A stretch of DNA of 64,000 nucleotides from Parachlamydiales bacterium (lineage in GTDB: Bacteria; Chlamydiota; Chlamydiia; Chlamydiales; Rhabdochlamydiaceae), in contig DAIDHO010000001.1 of the NCBI GenBank assembly GCA_027459675.1, forward strand, positions 34,341-98,340. The letters are read 5' to 3'. The position numbers were made by a program, and so were the translations under genes. Below are positions 9,350-20,019 of this stretch, piece by piece. The notes under the pieces were generated by a model that saw nothing but the letters and a program-made list of their open reading frames with translations, was not told where the DNA came from and ran no database searches. Each line of letters begins with the position of its first letter. Within the stretch, counting starts at the first letter, position 1.

Positions 9350-11278
9350 CTAAAGAGCTTTATTTAAAGCTGGGGTAAAAGTGGAGGTTAAGGATTTTGT
9401 TTCCATTTCGGTTTTGAGCGCCTTTAAGAAAGTAGACAGGGACATCTCTCCGTGTACTACATTATCGCGGGTTCTCAGAGAAATAGTTTTATGTTCTACT
9501 TCTTTATCGCCCACTGTTAACATGTAGTTTATTTGAAGTAGCTGCGCATTTCTAATTTTTTTATTCACCGATTCACTCGATTCATCCATATCGCAAATCA
9601 ACCCTGCCTTTGTAATTTCCCTTTTCACTTCATGTGCATATTCAGCGTGACGATCTGCAATGGTGATGATACGGATGGGAAGTGGACTGAGCCATAAAGG
9701 AAATTTACCCATAAAGTGCTCAATCAAAATCCCAAAGAATCGTTCGATGGAACCAAAAATAGCTCGATGTAACATCACAGGTCGTTTTAGCATGCCGTCC
9801 TTATCCATATACTCGAGTTCAAATTTTTCTGGAAGAGCCATATCAAGCTGGATAGTCCCACATTGCCACGATCTGCCGATGGCATCTTGAATATGAATGT
9901 CTATTTTAGGTCCATAGAAAGCGCCGTCTCCTTCATTAATGCGGAAGGGCTGATCCCATTCCTCTAGGGCACTTTGAAGCCCTTCAGTTGCAATCTCCCA
10001 ATCTTCATCGGTTCCAATGCTCTCTTTGGGGCGGGTTGAAAGCTCGAGGCGATAGGCAAGATTAAAGGTGGAATAAATTTCTTCGATGAGACCTAAAATA
10101 CCTAAAATTTCAGCTTTAATGTCGGAGGGCTTCATGAAAAGGTGAGCATCATCTTGATGAAAACCACGGACACGGAAAAGTCCTGAAAGCGCCCCTGAAA
10201 ACTCATGTCGATGAACATGTCCGAACTCTGCAATTCTTAAAGGAAGGTCGCGATAGCTGTGGTTTTGAGATTTATAATAAAGCATACAGCCCGGACAATT
10301 CATCGGCTTAAGAGCAAAAAATCGCTCTTCGATTTCAAATGCATACATGTTTTGACGGTAGTGAGACCAGTGGCCTGATTGCTGCCATAGATCTTGGCTC
10401 ACCAGTTGCGGGGTTTTGATCTCCACGTAGCCTGAGCGTGTCATCAGTTCCCGGATGAAATCAACCAGTCGATTCCAGATAATCATTCCTTTGGGATGGA
10501 TGAAGGGAATGCCAGGAGCTTCTTCTTTAATCGAAAAGAGATCGAGTTTAGGTCCTAAGATTTTATGATCCCGTTTTTTTGCTTCTTCCAGCAGATGAAG
10601 ATATTCTTTTAGTTGCTTTCGGTCAGGAAATGAAATGGCATAGATACGGGTGAGGACTTCATTTTTGGCGTCCCCTTTCCAATAGGCGCCCGACGTTTTA
10701 AGCACTTTGAAAGCTTTAATTTTCCCAAGGCGGGGAAGGTGAGGCCCCCGGCAGAGATCAAAAAACTCTCCCTGTTCATAGGCAGAAATCTCTCCTTGCT
10801 CCAGTCCTTGGATCAGTTCAACTTTGAAAGGGTTTGATTTAAAACGGGAAATTGCCTCTGCTTTGTCTTTAAATACATGACGCTTCGTGGCATAATTTTC
10901 ATCGATAATTTTTTGCGCTTCTTTTTCGATGGAATCAAAATTTTCATCCGATAGTGTAAGGTTGGCAAAGTCGTAATAAAATCCTTGATCAATAGGAGGG
11001 CCAATTGTCGGTTTGGCGTCAGGGAAAAGTCGCAGGATGGCTTGTGCTAGAACGTGGGCAGAGGTATGCCAAAAAATTTCTTTTCCGATTGACTCTTCAA
11101 AAGTGATAAATACCAGCTCATCTCCATTTTTTACGGGTGTGTCGAGGTCATAGAGGACCCCATTGATTTTAACTGCCAGCGCTTGATCAGGTCCATTGAG
11201 ATGGAGGTTTTCTGCAATCTCTTTTGCAGAATGCAAATTCTGAGCATTGAAGGGTTTCCCATTAACAATAATATTCAT
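9350..11278 (-). CDS. thrS: Threonyl-tRNA synthetase (start MNIIVNGK)
   Basis: TGS domain, class II motifs, [38 protein letters not shown]. Confidence 0.96.
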   Translation of the reverse strand: MNIIVNGKPFNAQNLHSAKEIAENLHLNGPDQALAVKINGVLYDLDTPVKNGDELVFITFEESIGKEIFWHTSAHVLAQAILRLFPDAKPTIGPPIDQGFYYDFANLTLSDENFDSIEKEAQKIIDENYATKRHVFKDKAEAISRFKSNPFKVELIQGLEQGEISAYEQGEFFDLCRGPHLPRLGKIKAFKVLKTSGAYWKGDAKNEVLTRIYAISFPDRKQLKEYLHLLEEAKKRDHKILGPKLDLFSIKEEAPGIPFIHPKGMIIWNRLVDFIRELMTRSGYVEIKTPQLVSQDLWQQSGHWSHYRQNMYAFEIEERFFALKPMNCPGCMLYYKSQNHSYRDLPLRIAEFGHVHRHEFSGALSGLFRVRGFHQDDAHLFMKPSDIKAEILGILGLIEEIYSTFNLAYRLELSTRPKESIGTDEDWEIATEGLQSALEEWDQPFRINEGDGAFYGPKIDIHIQDAIGRSWQCGTIQLDMALPEKFELEYMDKDGMLKRPVMLHRAIFGSIERFFGILIEHFMGKFPLWLSPLPIRIITIADRHAEYAHEVKREITKAGLICDMDESSESVNKKIRNAQLLQINYMLTVGDKEVEHKTISLRTRDNVVHGEMSLSTFLKALKTEMETKSLTSTFTPALNKAL

Positions 11279-11312
11279 AAATTCCTGAATTGATATCCTG
11301 TATTCTAAGATA

Positions 11313-13679
11313 ATGGACGAAAAAACCAAAGACCGATTTACTTGGGATCCTTTCTTGCTCGCCTGTAGAGCGATGGATAAGTCGGAGATTCAAGATTCTT
11401 TTTGTTATCGCGCGTTGAGTGAAGCGCGCCTGCTGGCAGAGCAACTTGTGCCTGAAAAAGGGCCGTTCAGACCCAAAGCTCTGGCTCGTAATATCCCCAA
11501 TTATGAGGCGGGCTACTCAGACGATGTGATCCAGATGTATCATCAAAGATTTTTGCAAAAATGGGAATCAGATTCCACTTTTATGTTTAAATTTCGCCGT
11601 TTTTCGCTTCCTCTCTGCCATGCTTATGCAGAAGATGTCATCCGGTGGACGCTCGATCTGGCGCCGAAAACTCCCCTTCAAGATTATCATATTAAAAGAG
11701 CTGTTATTGCGGCCTGCCTTACTCCTTTGCGTCAGAGTATCGGATCATGTTTTGCAACAGCTCCTGCCATTGAAGTACAACAGTTTTATCTCGACCTTTT
11801 TGTAGAGGATCTTTATCAACTTCTCTCTCGAGGCTCCATCCGACGCGTGGTAGATGGGGTGGAATATACGGCGCCTTTTTGTCTGAGTACAGGAGTAGGT
11901 GACCTTAAAAAGATCATCAATCCCGAACGGCCTTATCACGGTTGTTTAGGGCTTATCAGGGCATTTGAAATAGGAGGGAAAATACCTGAAAATATTTCTT
12001 TCAGTGAAAAAATTAATCTCTCAGAAAAGATCTGCCGTCATTATTACCGACCAGGCATGTGTATAAAAGATTTGATCCTATCATCGATGGGTGAAGAAAC
12101 GTGTGCCTACTTTAAAAGCGTGGTGGACAACGCACTCTTGAAGATTTGGGAATTTACGCTTGCATCCTACTGCGATATTAAAATGGAGTTTTCAAAGTGG
12201 AATCTAGGATGGTGTGTGGGTCTTCCTCCCCAAGAAGCAGGAGGAATTGGAGAAGTCTTATACAAAGCGCTTGAAGAGAGGCTCCAACACATGCATGCCG
12301 AGGTTGAAAAGGCTTATCAAGAAGTGATGATTGCTCATGAGCAGCTCCGAGCTGTAGAAACATTGGCGGATCATGCAACCACAATGGAAGAATTGCGTCG
12401 GATTAAAGCAGAAGGAATTGGAAAGGCTCATCATCTAAACGTCTGTGAAGATCTCTACGAACAGGCGCAAGAAAAAGAAAAAATGATCTCAGAAATCTTG
12501 CCATTTCTGATTCGACATTATACAGATTTTTTTCAAAAAAATTTTCAAGAAATTTATGATCCTGAGTTTGTCGATGAAACAAGAGGTTATTATGAAGATA
12601 GACAGGCAGGTTTTAGGCTCGTTTATAAGCATGGAAGATCTGAAACCTCTCTTTGGACCTCTATCCACAATCGAGAACAGTTTATCGCTGTGTTAGATGA
12701 ATTTTTTAGATCTGTTGAAACGCCTCTTTGCCACTTTTGCGAAGGAGTTTATCAGAAACAGCTTGTTTCAGAAATGACAACGGTTATTTTAAACCACCTG
12801 CAAACACCCGCATTTTTTGATTCTACCTTTAGACGAGCGCAGCAAAGAGGCAGAATGCCATGGGCTTATAGCGCCGGAGGAAATGTGGAGCAAATCGCCT
12901 CTTTGTACTATCGACAAACTTCCTCTCTCAAATCAGAAAGTAGGCCTATCCAAGATGAACTCGATCTTTTTACCTTTATCATTGAAGCAATGAAAGGACT
13001 TTCTCCTACAACTACCAATGAATTTATTAAGGATCGAGATAGGGGACTTCTTTTTCAATCCCCTACCCATGTCTGTCTTCTTCTTCCAGGTGTTCCTCTC
13101 TTTCAGAAAGCATGGAGTGATCGAGGTTTTACTTATACCTGGATTCGGGATCAATGGATAGACCCTGCCCGCCAATTTTATCTAGAACAACAAATTTCCA
13201 AAGAAGAACAACGAGAACTTTATCGAAGATTGGGAGTCGAAAAAGAGCTAAAACCTTCCATGACAATCGACGATTTTTCAAGATCTCTCAAACAAATTCC
13301 CACTGCTATTCTCGGATCTTTTTTATTTCAAACTCTTCCTTTAATTCCTAAAGAGAAATGTCAAGCGCTTTTACATACCAAGTCGGAGGCCCTTCCCCCC
13401 TTTTTATCTTCCGCAGAGCTTTTTCAATGGATGTTTAAGTTTTCAGAAGGCTCTTCAAGAGAAGCAGTGCGTGCTTCCATGCGAGAACTTAAGCTAGCAT
13501 CCAGCTGTTTTCTATTTGCAGATACTAACTGGCCGAATGGGTATTTCAGCTTTGTCATTCATCCGATCACCCTTGAGCTGGAGGTATGGAAAACAGATCG
13601 GGCGGGTGTATGTGGGGCGGGCTTACCCCTTGTTAAAAGTTGGTTTGGAAAGGAGGCTTGGTCGATTTTTTTAAAGTAG
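11313..13679 (+). CDS. Large protein (788 aa) of unknown function with papain-like cysteine peptidase motifs
   Basis: Intact [40 protein letters not shown] motifs. Confidence 0.7.
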   Translation: MDEKTKDRFTWDPFLLACRAMDKSEIQDSFCYRALSEARLLAEQLVPEKGPFRPKALARNIPNYEAGYSDDVIQMYHQRFLQKWESDSTFMFKFRRFSLPLCHAYAEDVIRWTLDLAPKTPLQDYHIKRAVIAACLTPLRQSIGSCFATAPAIEVQQFYLDLFVEDLYQLLSRGSIRRVVDGVEYTAPFCLSTGVGDLKKIINPERPYHGCLGLIRAFEIGGKIPENISFSEKINLSEKICRHYYRPGMCIKDLILSSMGEETCAYFKSVVDNALLKIWEFTLASYCDIKMEFSKWNLGWCVGLPPQEAGGIGEVLYKALEERLQHMHAEVEKAYQEVMIAHEQLRAVETLADHATTMEELRRIKAEGIGKAHHLNVCEDLYEQAQEKEKMISEILPFLIRHYTDFFQKNFQEIYDPEFVDETRGYYEDRQAGFRLVYKHGRSETSLWTSIHNREQFIAVLDEFFRSVETPLCHFCEGVYQKQLVSEMTTVILNHLQTPAFFDSTFRRAQQRGRMPWAYSAGGNVEQIASLYYRQTSSLKSESRPIQDELDLFTFIIEAMKGLSPTTTNEFIKDRDRGLLFQSPTHVCLLLPGVPLFQKAWSDRGFTYTWIRDQWIDPARQFYLEQQISKEEQRELYRRLGVEKELKPSMTIDDFSRSLKQIPTAILGSFLFQTLPLIPKEKCQALLHTKSEALPPFLSSAELFQWMFKFSEGSSREAVRASMRELKLASSCFLFADTNWPNGYFSFVIHPITLELEVWKTDRAGVCGAGLPLVKSWFGKEAWSIFLK

Positions 13680-13713
13680 ACCTCAATTTTCACAAGAAGC
13701 TAGAATAACAAAA

Positions 13714-14484
13714 GTGAAATCTCTAATGTTTTTTTTACTGATGTTCTGCCTTCCTCTTTCAGCACTTTACATGGGCAGTCCAGTGGAACCTCAAATCATG
13801 GAACGCGGATTTTGGATCTCAGAGGAGGCTTCCTTCGGCCTGAAAGTGGGATATCAAGGTGATAGAGTGATCACTCGGAAAATGCGTCCTAGCGGAAACG
13901 CGCATGGAAAAATTGACACCATGGCCCTCTCTTTCGATCAAGGAGTTATGACTCTCAATTATTTAGATAGAGTTGAAATGTATGGATCGGCAGGTGCGAT
14001 GCATGCAAAGCTTTCTCAACGGCCCTCCTTCGATCAAAACCGGCGCCACTACCAAACCCAAGAGGGATGGACCGCCGGTGTCGGAGGAAGGTTTTTGCTT
14101 GCCCAATGGGGAAAGACGGTGATTGGGATAGATGGAAAGGCTCAATGGGGTCGCCCTCGTATAAAAAAGGTATCCGGCCGGGGCGTTTCAAACAATAGAG
14201 AGAGTCGTCTGAAATATTGCGAGTGGCAAGCTTCTTTTGCCGTGTCTTACACAGCAGGCTGGTTGACCCCTTATCTGGGAGTCAAATATTCCAACGTACA
14301 TGCTAAGGTCAATCGTCTTTCTTCTTCCATTTACCCCCATGGGCAATTTAAATTGATCAATCAAGATCGCTTTGGCTGTGCAGTGGGCTGTACCCTTTCT
14401 CCTGGTAAACTTTTTGATGTTTTCGCTGAAGTCCAACTGTTTGACGAACAGGCAGTTTCATTTGGCGGGAACGTAAGGTTTTAA
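13714..14484 (+). CDS. MOMP-like outer membrane beta-barrel protein
   Basis: Signal peptide; LYMGSPVEPQIMERGFW near the N-terminus, VMTLNYLDRVEMYGSAGA, TPYLGVKYSNV resemble chlamydial MOMP-type porins; C-terminal aromatic (VRF). Confidence 0.65.
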   Translation: MKSLMFFLLMFCLPLSALYMGSPVEPQIMERGFWISEEASFGLKVGYQGDRVITRKMRPSGNAHGKIDTMALSFDQGVMTLNYLDRVEMYGSAGAMHAKLSQRPSFDQNRRHYQTQEGWTAGVGGRFLLAQWGKTVIGIDGKAQWGRPRIKKVSGRGVSNNRESRLKYCEWQASFAVSYTAGWLTPYLGVKYSNVHAKVNRLSSSIYPHGQFKLINQDRFGCAVGCTLSPGKLFDVFAEVQLFDEQAVSFGGNVRF

Positions 14485-14645
14485 TAGACGTCTCCGATCT
14501 GCATGTTGAGGATATTTCGTGACCCCATTCTTCGCATATCCATTTCTTTTAAATGGATAACTTCTCCAATTTGTTCTAACTCCTTTTCAATCACCTTTTG
14601 CACATTCTTTTGGGCTTCATTATTTTTTAAAGAGATTCGACTCAT
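14481..14645 (-). CDS. Small hypothetical protein, 54 aa (MSRISLKNNEAQKNVQKVIEKELEQIGEVIHLKEMDMRRMGSRNILNMQIGDVY), not in the supplied track
   Basis: Complete ORF with strong Shine-Dalgarno AGGAGGAGAAAATG; fills the gap between the MOMP-like and porin-like genes. Confidence 0.65.
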   Translation of the reverse strand: MSRISLKNNEAQKNVQKVIEKELEQIGEVIHLKEMDMRRMGSRNILNMQIGDVY

Positions 14646-14826
14646 TTTCTCCTCCTAGTTAGAATTTATTTAGGCTTAGCAGGATATTTTATTAATTCAA
14701 CTGAAATGTATGAATGTTTTGATAATTGAAAGTCACTTTGCGAGCGGCTTTTATCGAATTCTATCTTTGCAAAAAAACGGATGGCAGCTTTATACTTACT
14801 CACTCATAATAAGAAATGGGGAGAGA

Positions 14827-16050
14827 ATGATGTCACTATCGCGACGACTTGTTCTACTAAATGGGGCTATATTTCTAACTAGAACAGTGTGCGCTGCTGG
14901 AGATGTGGAAACACAGGATATTCAAGCTTTTCGGGATTGGATCAATTCTAAACGAATGATTACAGTACGTGAGCTTGGAGGCCAGCTTTCTATCAGCGGT
15001 GATGTCCATGCCGAACTTCAATCGACTTCTATGGTTAAAAATGGGAAGGCAGAGCGAGGAGGAAAAGGAAAAGATGCGCATAATCTGTATGATGTAGAGT
15101 TCAATTTGATGGTGGATTACCGAACGGACAGATCTTGGCTTGCGTCTCGCCTCCGTTTTGATAACGATGCTGGAATTACGACTGAACATGTAGGAAGTGG
15201 TAAAACGGATAAAATTAAACTCGATAGAGCCTATTGGGGATATCGGTTACTGGATGGAGACCGCCATACCATGGATCTTGAAATCGGAAGACGGGGAGCC
15301 ATGACGGTCTTATTTGATTCAAGGCTGATGTTTGGAGTTAATTTTGATGGGCTGACCTTTAAGGACAGCTATGCGGTGGACAATGTGGGAGATTTGTATT
15401 ATCAACTTGGCGCCTTTATCGTGAATGAAAAACACAATCAGGCAGCCTATGGAGGCGAAGCTGGAATTCTTAATATTGCCAACACGGGCTTTTACACCAA
15501 GTATTCTTTTATCGATTGGGATACTAAGGATAATGTAAAATTTCCTAAACAATTTCACTTTATTGTTTCTCACCTGCTTTTGGGATATAAATGGATCCCG
15601 CAGATTCTCGATCGGCCGGTGGTCATCTATTGGGGCAACCTTTATAACCATCGAGCCCGTGGAATTAATTTAACGAGGGGAAAGAAAGCCAATTACGGCG
15701 GCTATTTAGGCTTTACTTTGGGAGCTTTAAAATTGGCAGGTGATTGGTCCTTAGATATGAATTATCAATTATTACAAGCCCAAGCTATTCCTGATTTTGA
15801 TGTCTCAGGTATTGGGATGGGCAGTAAAGCGGAAAATTCTTTTTATACGTACCGCAATACGGCTGTGACAAACAGACGATATGCAGAAGGAAATGTCAAT
15901 TATCGAGGATTTGAAATCACGCTCCAGTATCTGATTAGCAATAATTTGAACTTCTGGCAGCAATGGAGGCAATCCATTACTCTCGACAACCACATTGGGC
16001 CTCATCGTCGCTATAAGCAGTACGAAATCGATTTCATCTATTCTTTCTAA
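14827..16050 (+). CDS. Putative outer membrane porin-like protein (probable start MMSLSRRL)
   Basis: Signal-like N-terminus, alternating beta-strand pattern, terminal YEIDFIYSF. Confidence 0.55.
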   Translation: MMSLSRRLVLLNGAIFLTRTVCAAGDVETQDIQAFRDWINSKRMITVRELGGQLSISGDVHAELQSTSMVKNGKAERGGKGKDAHNLYDVEFNLMVDYRTDRSWLASRLRFDNDAGITTEHVGSGKTDKIKLDRAYWGYRLLDGDRHTMDLEIGRRGAMTVLFDSRLMFGVNFDGLTFKDSYAVDNVGDLYYQLGAFIVNEKHNQAAYGGEAGILNIANTGFYTKYSFIDWDTKDNVKFPKQFHFIVSHLLLGYKWIPQILDRPVVIYWGNLYNHRARGINLTRGKKANYGGYLGFTLGALKLAGDWSLDMNYQLLQAQAIPDFDVSGIGMGSKAENSFYTYRNTAVTNRRYAEGNVNYRGFEITLQYLISNNLNFWQQWRQSITLDNHIGPHRRYKQYEIDFIYSF

Positions 16051-16110
16051 GAGAAGAAAAAGAGTGAATTTTTTTCTTTCTCCTGATTAAATTCTCTTGT
16101 GGAGGATTTC

Positions 16111-16830
16111 ATGAGTCATAAAAAGCGACTATTACTCATTGAAGACGAAGAAGATATCGCCTCGCTCATCAAACTCCAAGCGGAGTTATCAGGTTATAAG
16201 CTGCATGTGGAAGTCGATGGTCTCAATGGATTTCGGGCGGTAGAAAGGGAAAAACCCGATCTTGTCATCCTTGATATTATGCTTCCTGGTCAAAATGGAT
16301 TTGATATCTGTCGGAAGATGAAAAACAATTCCGAATTAAAAAATATTCCCGTGATCATTCTTTCCGCAAAAGGGGAGGAGCTCGATGTTATTCTGGGATT
16401 AGAGTTGGGGGCCGATGATTATGTGGCAAAACCTTTTTCTCCCAAAATTCTTTTTTCTCGTATCAAAGCGGTATTGCGTCGGAGGAAGGAGCCCGAAAAA
16501 ATGCCTAAGGTGATGTCTTTTGGGGATTTCCAACTCGATGTAGATCGATACCTTCTGAAAAAATCAGATAAAACTATATCTATCACTTTATCGGAATTTG
16601 GCATCTTAAAAAGGCTTCTTGCTAACCGGGGGAAAGTGTTGACCCGCAATCAACTTTTAACAGATATTCATAACGACGACGCTTTTATTGTGGATCGTAA
16701 TATCGATGTCCATATTGCTTCTCTTCGCAAAAAACTGGGTCCCCATTTCGATGCTATAGAAACAGTTCGAGGGGTGGGTTATCGGTTTCGTGATGAAAGC
16801 CTGACGACTTCTAATACCGAGCCGAGTTAA
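16111..16830 (+). CDS. OmpR/PhoB-family response regulator (start MSHKKRLLLIEDEED)
   Basis: Receiver residues LLIEDEED / LVILDIMLPG / VIILSAKGEE / DDYVAKPF; winged-helix C-terminus; SD GGAGG. Confidence 0.9.
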   Translation: MSHKKRLLLIEDEEDIASLIKLQAELSGYKLHVEVDGLNGFRAVEREKPDLVILDIMLPGQNGFDICRKMKNNSELKNIPVIILSAKGEELDVILGLELGADDYVAKPFSPKILFSRIKAVLRRRKEPEKMPKVMSFGDFQLDVDRYLLKKSDKTISITLSEFGILKRLLANRGKVLTRNQLLTDIHNDDAFIVDRNIDVHIASLRKKLGPHFDAIETVRGVGYRFRDESLTTSNTEPS

Positions 16831-16877
16831 AAGTCTATGGGGGAATCTCTTTCATTTTGCAACTACTTGAGAGGAGA

Positions 16878-17330
16878 ATGCGCTCAATGGGAACTCATAT
16901 TTTGAAAATGACTTTCCCCTTCGTTTTTTTGCTAGGGTGCTCTACTCATACAGGCACGGGAGCCTTGGTGGGAGGAGGTTTGGGAGCAATGGGAGGAGCC
17001 GCCATCACAGGTTCTGGAACAGGCGCTCTGATAGGCGCTGGATTGGGGGTTGCAGCAGGGGCCCTAGTGGGAGCGGTCCTTGATGCAGAAGATCGGAAAG
17101 CCCTTGATCGAGAAAGCCCTCGCACTACTCGCAAAATTGATCGGGGAGAACAGCTTTCCACAACTGATGTCAAAAAAATGTCGAAAGCAGGTCTGTCCGA
17201 TGATGTCATCATCCATCAAATTGATGCAACCCATAGTGTTTTTCATCTGAGTAGTGCTGACATTATCGATCTTAAAAAAGCCGGTGTTTCTCAACGCATT
17301 ATTAACCACATGATCCAAACCAGCCCATAA
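16878..17330 (+). CDS. Glycine-zipper lipoprotein-like protein (start MRSMGTHILKM)
   Basis: Lipobox-like FLLGC; GGGLGAMGGAAITGSGTGALIGAGLGVAAGALVG; SD GAGGAG. Confidence 0.75.
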   Translation: MRSMGTHILKMTFPFVFLLGCSTHTGTGALVGGGLGAMGGAAITGSGTGALIGAGLGVAAGALVGAVLDAEDRKALDRESPRTTRKIDRGEQLSTTDVKKMSKAGLSDDVIIHQIDATHSVFHLSSADIIDLKKAGVSQRIINHMIQTSP

Positions 17331-17356
17331 CACAGACCTTTAGAATGCAGGCCTCT

Positions 17357-18640
17357 CTAGGGTAACGACTGAGGATAGGTAGGCCTGCAATGTGTCTCTT
17401 TAATGCCCATGAGGGTGAGTAAAGAGAGGATCAAATAGGCAGGTAAGGTCAAAAATGCCGCCTTATAGGCAGTTATTGAAAAGACGCGCGCTCCATCGAC
17501 TACTTTGCCATCCCAACTCATATCTAAAAACTGTCCTGTTAAAGGATCGGAAAAAGCGCCAAGAAGCGCATCAAACGCATTCATGAACCCAATGGCGGTG
17601 GCTGCCAAAAGAGGGGCGTTGATTTCTCGGATCATTGTAAAGCAGAGCAAAAAACTGCTGATGGAGAATCCGAATAGAAAGAGGAGCATGGCCAGCCAAG
17701 AGGTAGAGATCACAGGAAGGTAAATCACTGCTGTGATGGAAAAAAGCGAAATAAAGGTTCCCCACCACATGACAAGACGTCGTTTGCCTAGCCAATCTGA
17801 AAACCAACCTAAAAGGGGCGCTCCCAAGGCAAACCCGATAAAGATGAGAGAAACCATCTGGGCTGCCATATTAGAGTTGATCTCAAAACTCTCCGCTATA
17901 AAAGAGACGCCCCACAGCCCTCCGAAGACCATGACAGGCGCAAAGGCAAATCCGCTATAGATCGAGAGCCACCAGGACTGAGAATTTTTAAAGACCTGTC
18001 GGATGCTGTCCCATAATTTTATTTTTGGAGAGGCAATGTGGCGTTCTCTTTCATGAGCAGGTGATTTATCGCGCACCACAAGCCAAAATAGAATAGCTAA
18101 AATCATTCCTGCCATCCCCATGAATTGAATGGCCTGTCTCCATTCCAGTCGTTCAATAAAAGCAGCGAGAGGCGCTTGCCCTCCCACAGCTCCCAACATG
18201 GCCATTGTCATCATGAGTCCTGCCATAAATGCAAAATGCCTGTAAGGGAACCAGTTCGCAATTAGTTTTAAGCAATTGACAGCTGCAAAGGCAGCGCCAG
18301 TCCCTGTTAAAAAACGGCCTACTCCCGCCATTAAAATAGAATCTGCTTTGGCAAACACAAGGCTGCCTACAGCGCATAAACCAATGGCCAATGTCGTGGT
18401 TTTTCGGGGTCCAAATCGATCAAGAAGCAAGCCCGCCGGAATTTGTAAAATCAAATAAGCATAGAAATAAGAAGCCGCTAAGTTCCCGAGCTCAGCCCCC
18501 CCTATTTGGAAGGTGTGCATGAGCGTCTTGGTCATCACACTGGGAGATACCTCGATTGCATATTTGTAGAACATGAAGAGGGCGCTGAGGAGCCAAATCG
18601 TCCATGCCCGAATAGGAAATTTTAATTTCTCATACTTCAT
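17357..18640 (-). CDS. MFS transporter
   Basis: LLLDRFGPRKTTTLAIGLCAVGS, 12-TM pattern. Confidence 0.8.
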   Translation of the reverse strand: MKYEKLKFPIRAWTIWLLSALFMFYKYAIEVSPSVMTKTLMHTFQIGGAELGNLAASYFYAYLILQIPAGLLLDRFGPRKTTTLAIGLCAVGSLVFAKADSILMAGVGRFLTGTGAAFAAVNCLKLIANWFPYRHFAFMAGLMMTMAMLGAVGGQAPLAAFIERLEWRQAIQFMGMAGMILAILFWLVVRDKSPAHERERHIASPKIKLWDSIRQVFKNSQSWWLSIYSGFAFAPVMVFGGLWGVSFIAESFEINSNMAAQMVSLIFIGFALGAPLLGWFSDWLGKRRLVMWWGTFISLFSITAVIYLPVISTSWLAMLLFLFGFSISSFLLCFTMIREINAPLLAATAIGFMNAFDALLGAFSDPLTGQFLDMSWDGKVVDGARVFSITAYKAAFLTLPAYLILSLLTLMGIKETHCRPTYPQSLP

Positions 18641-18765
18641 TTTTTTCCAAACTTTTGCAAATGGTAAAGAAGAATCTTATAGAAATCAATTTAAAATATT
18701 TTTTTTGTCTTGGAGTCAATTTTTTAATTGTGATTAAATGCCCCAAGAGTCGTATATTTGTGCAG

Positions 18766-19530
18766 ATGAGGGGTATTTTCTCTAAGCGTTTTACTCTTTG
18801 CCTGACTCTTCTTCTTTTAGCCAGTTGCGGCCAGTACAAGCAAGAGGCGACCCCTCCTCAAATTTCTTTAAAAACAACAGATTCGGTTTTCCTTCCAGAA
18901 TCGAACATCATTCTCCAAAGACAAAATTATATCCTAGCTTATGATGGAAGAATACGGAGTGCGGGTTGGGTTTACGAGGAACTAACGGCAGCCTCTATTG
19001 TAGGTTCTGCTGATAGATCCCATTATGAATTTATGGAAGACCCTCAAATTCCTTCTCTTCTGAGATCTACCAAGAAAGATTATGAGGGATCGGGGTATGA
19101 CCGAGGCCATCTTTGTCCTGCAGCAGACGCGAGGGCAAGTCCAGGGGGCATGCAGGAAACTTTCTACCTCTCTAATATTACCCCTCAAGATTCCCAATTG
19201 AATCGGAAATATTGGCTCAAATTAGAGAAATACATCCGTCATTTGACGAAGTCATACGATGTGATTTATGTCATTACAGGACCTCTTTTTATGCCACAAA
19301 AGTCGAAGGAAGGTAAACGTTTTATCAAGTACGAAGTGATTGGAGACAATGATGTGGCAGTCCCTACGCACTATTTTAAAGTCATTCGGGCTAAAAGGGG
19401 ACACTCTATAGATACGGAAGCCTACATTATTCCCAATCAACCCATCAAGAAAGATCCTCCTCTTACAAAATTCAGGGTCTCCTTAGAAAAAGTCGAAAAA
19501 GCTGCTGGAATCTTATTTAGAGGCTCTTGA
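18766..19530 (+). CDS. DNA/RNA non-specific endonuclease (NucA type), probable lipoprotein (start MRGIFSKRF)
   Basis: DRGHLCPAADAR catalytic motif, FYLSNITPQDSQLNRKYW; lipobox LLLASC. Confidence 0.88.
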   Translation: MRGIFSKRFTLCLTLLLLASCGQYKQEATPPQISLKTTDSVFLPESNIILQRQNYILAYDGRIRSAGWVYEELTAASIVGSADRSHYEFMEDPQIPSLLRSTKKDYEGSGYDRGHLCPAADARASPGGMQETFYLSNITPQDSQLNRKYWLKLEKYIRHLTKSYDVIYVITGPLFMPQKSKEGKRFIKYEVIGDNDVAVPTHYFKVIRAKRGHSIDTEAYIIPNQPIKKDPPLTKFRVSLEKVEKAAGILFRGS

Positions 19531-19570
19531 AAAATAGGCAGCCTTCAGGGCAATCGCATTAAAATTTTAA

Positions 19571-19760
19571 CTCCCGATAAGACATTTTTCTCAAAACGGT
19601 ATCGACCATCTTGCAACCTTACGCTTGCTTCTCTAGCTCATATTCTTCTTCTTGCCCTCTACCTTTGACAACATGTTGAGTGCTATTTTCCTAAACACAC
19701 CAAGGTTCCGCGCTTGAGCTATTGGATGAGCTATTGTTCGGCCGAAGAGCGCCTCTAATA
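19571..19760 (-). pseudogene. ISAs1-family transposase C-terminal remnant with in-frame stops
   Basis: Minus-strand reading: TIAHPIAQARNLGVFRKIALNMLSKVEGKKKNMS*RSKRKVARWSIPF*EKCLIGS*. Confidence 0.55.
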
Positions 19761-19783
19761 CGGTTTCCAAATGAGATGGTTAG

Positions 19784-20010
19784 TCACAGGATATACGGTG
19801 CGTTGCAAACTGATTGGATAATCGTGGGATTGATGCATGATTGATCCCATGCCTTTTGGGCAGCTTCCTCTAAGGCTTGCAGGTCTTTGTAATACTGATT
19901 TGCCCAATGATGAATCCTCAGATAATGCCATAAATTTTCAAAAGGGTTAAGCTCTGGACTGTAGGGTGGAAGATGTTTGAGGGTTATGTTAGGGGGAATT
20001 GTTAAGATTT
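19784..20010 (-). pseudogene. IS630-family transposase C-terminal remnant
   Basis: Minus-strand reading: LTIPPNITLKHLPPYSPELNPFENLWHYLRIHHWANQYYKDLQALEEAAQKAWDQSCINPTIIQSVCNAPYIL*. Confidence 0.85.
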
Positions 20011-20019
20011 AGACGTATG

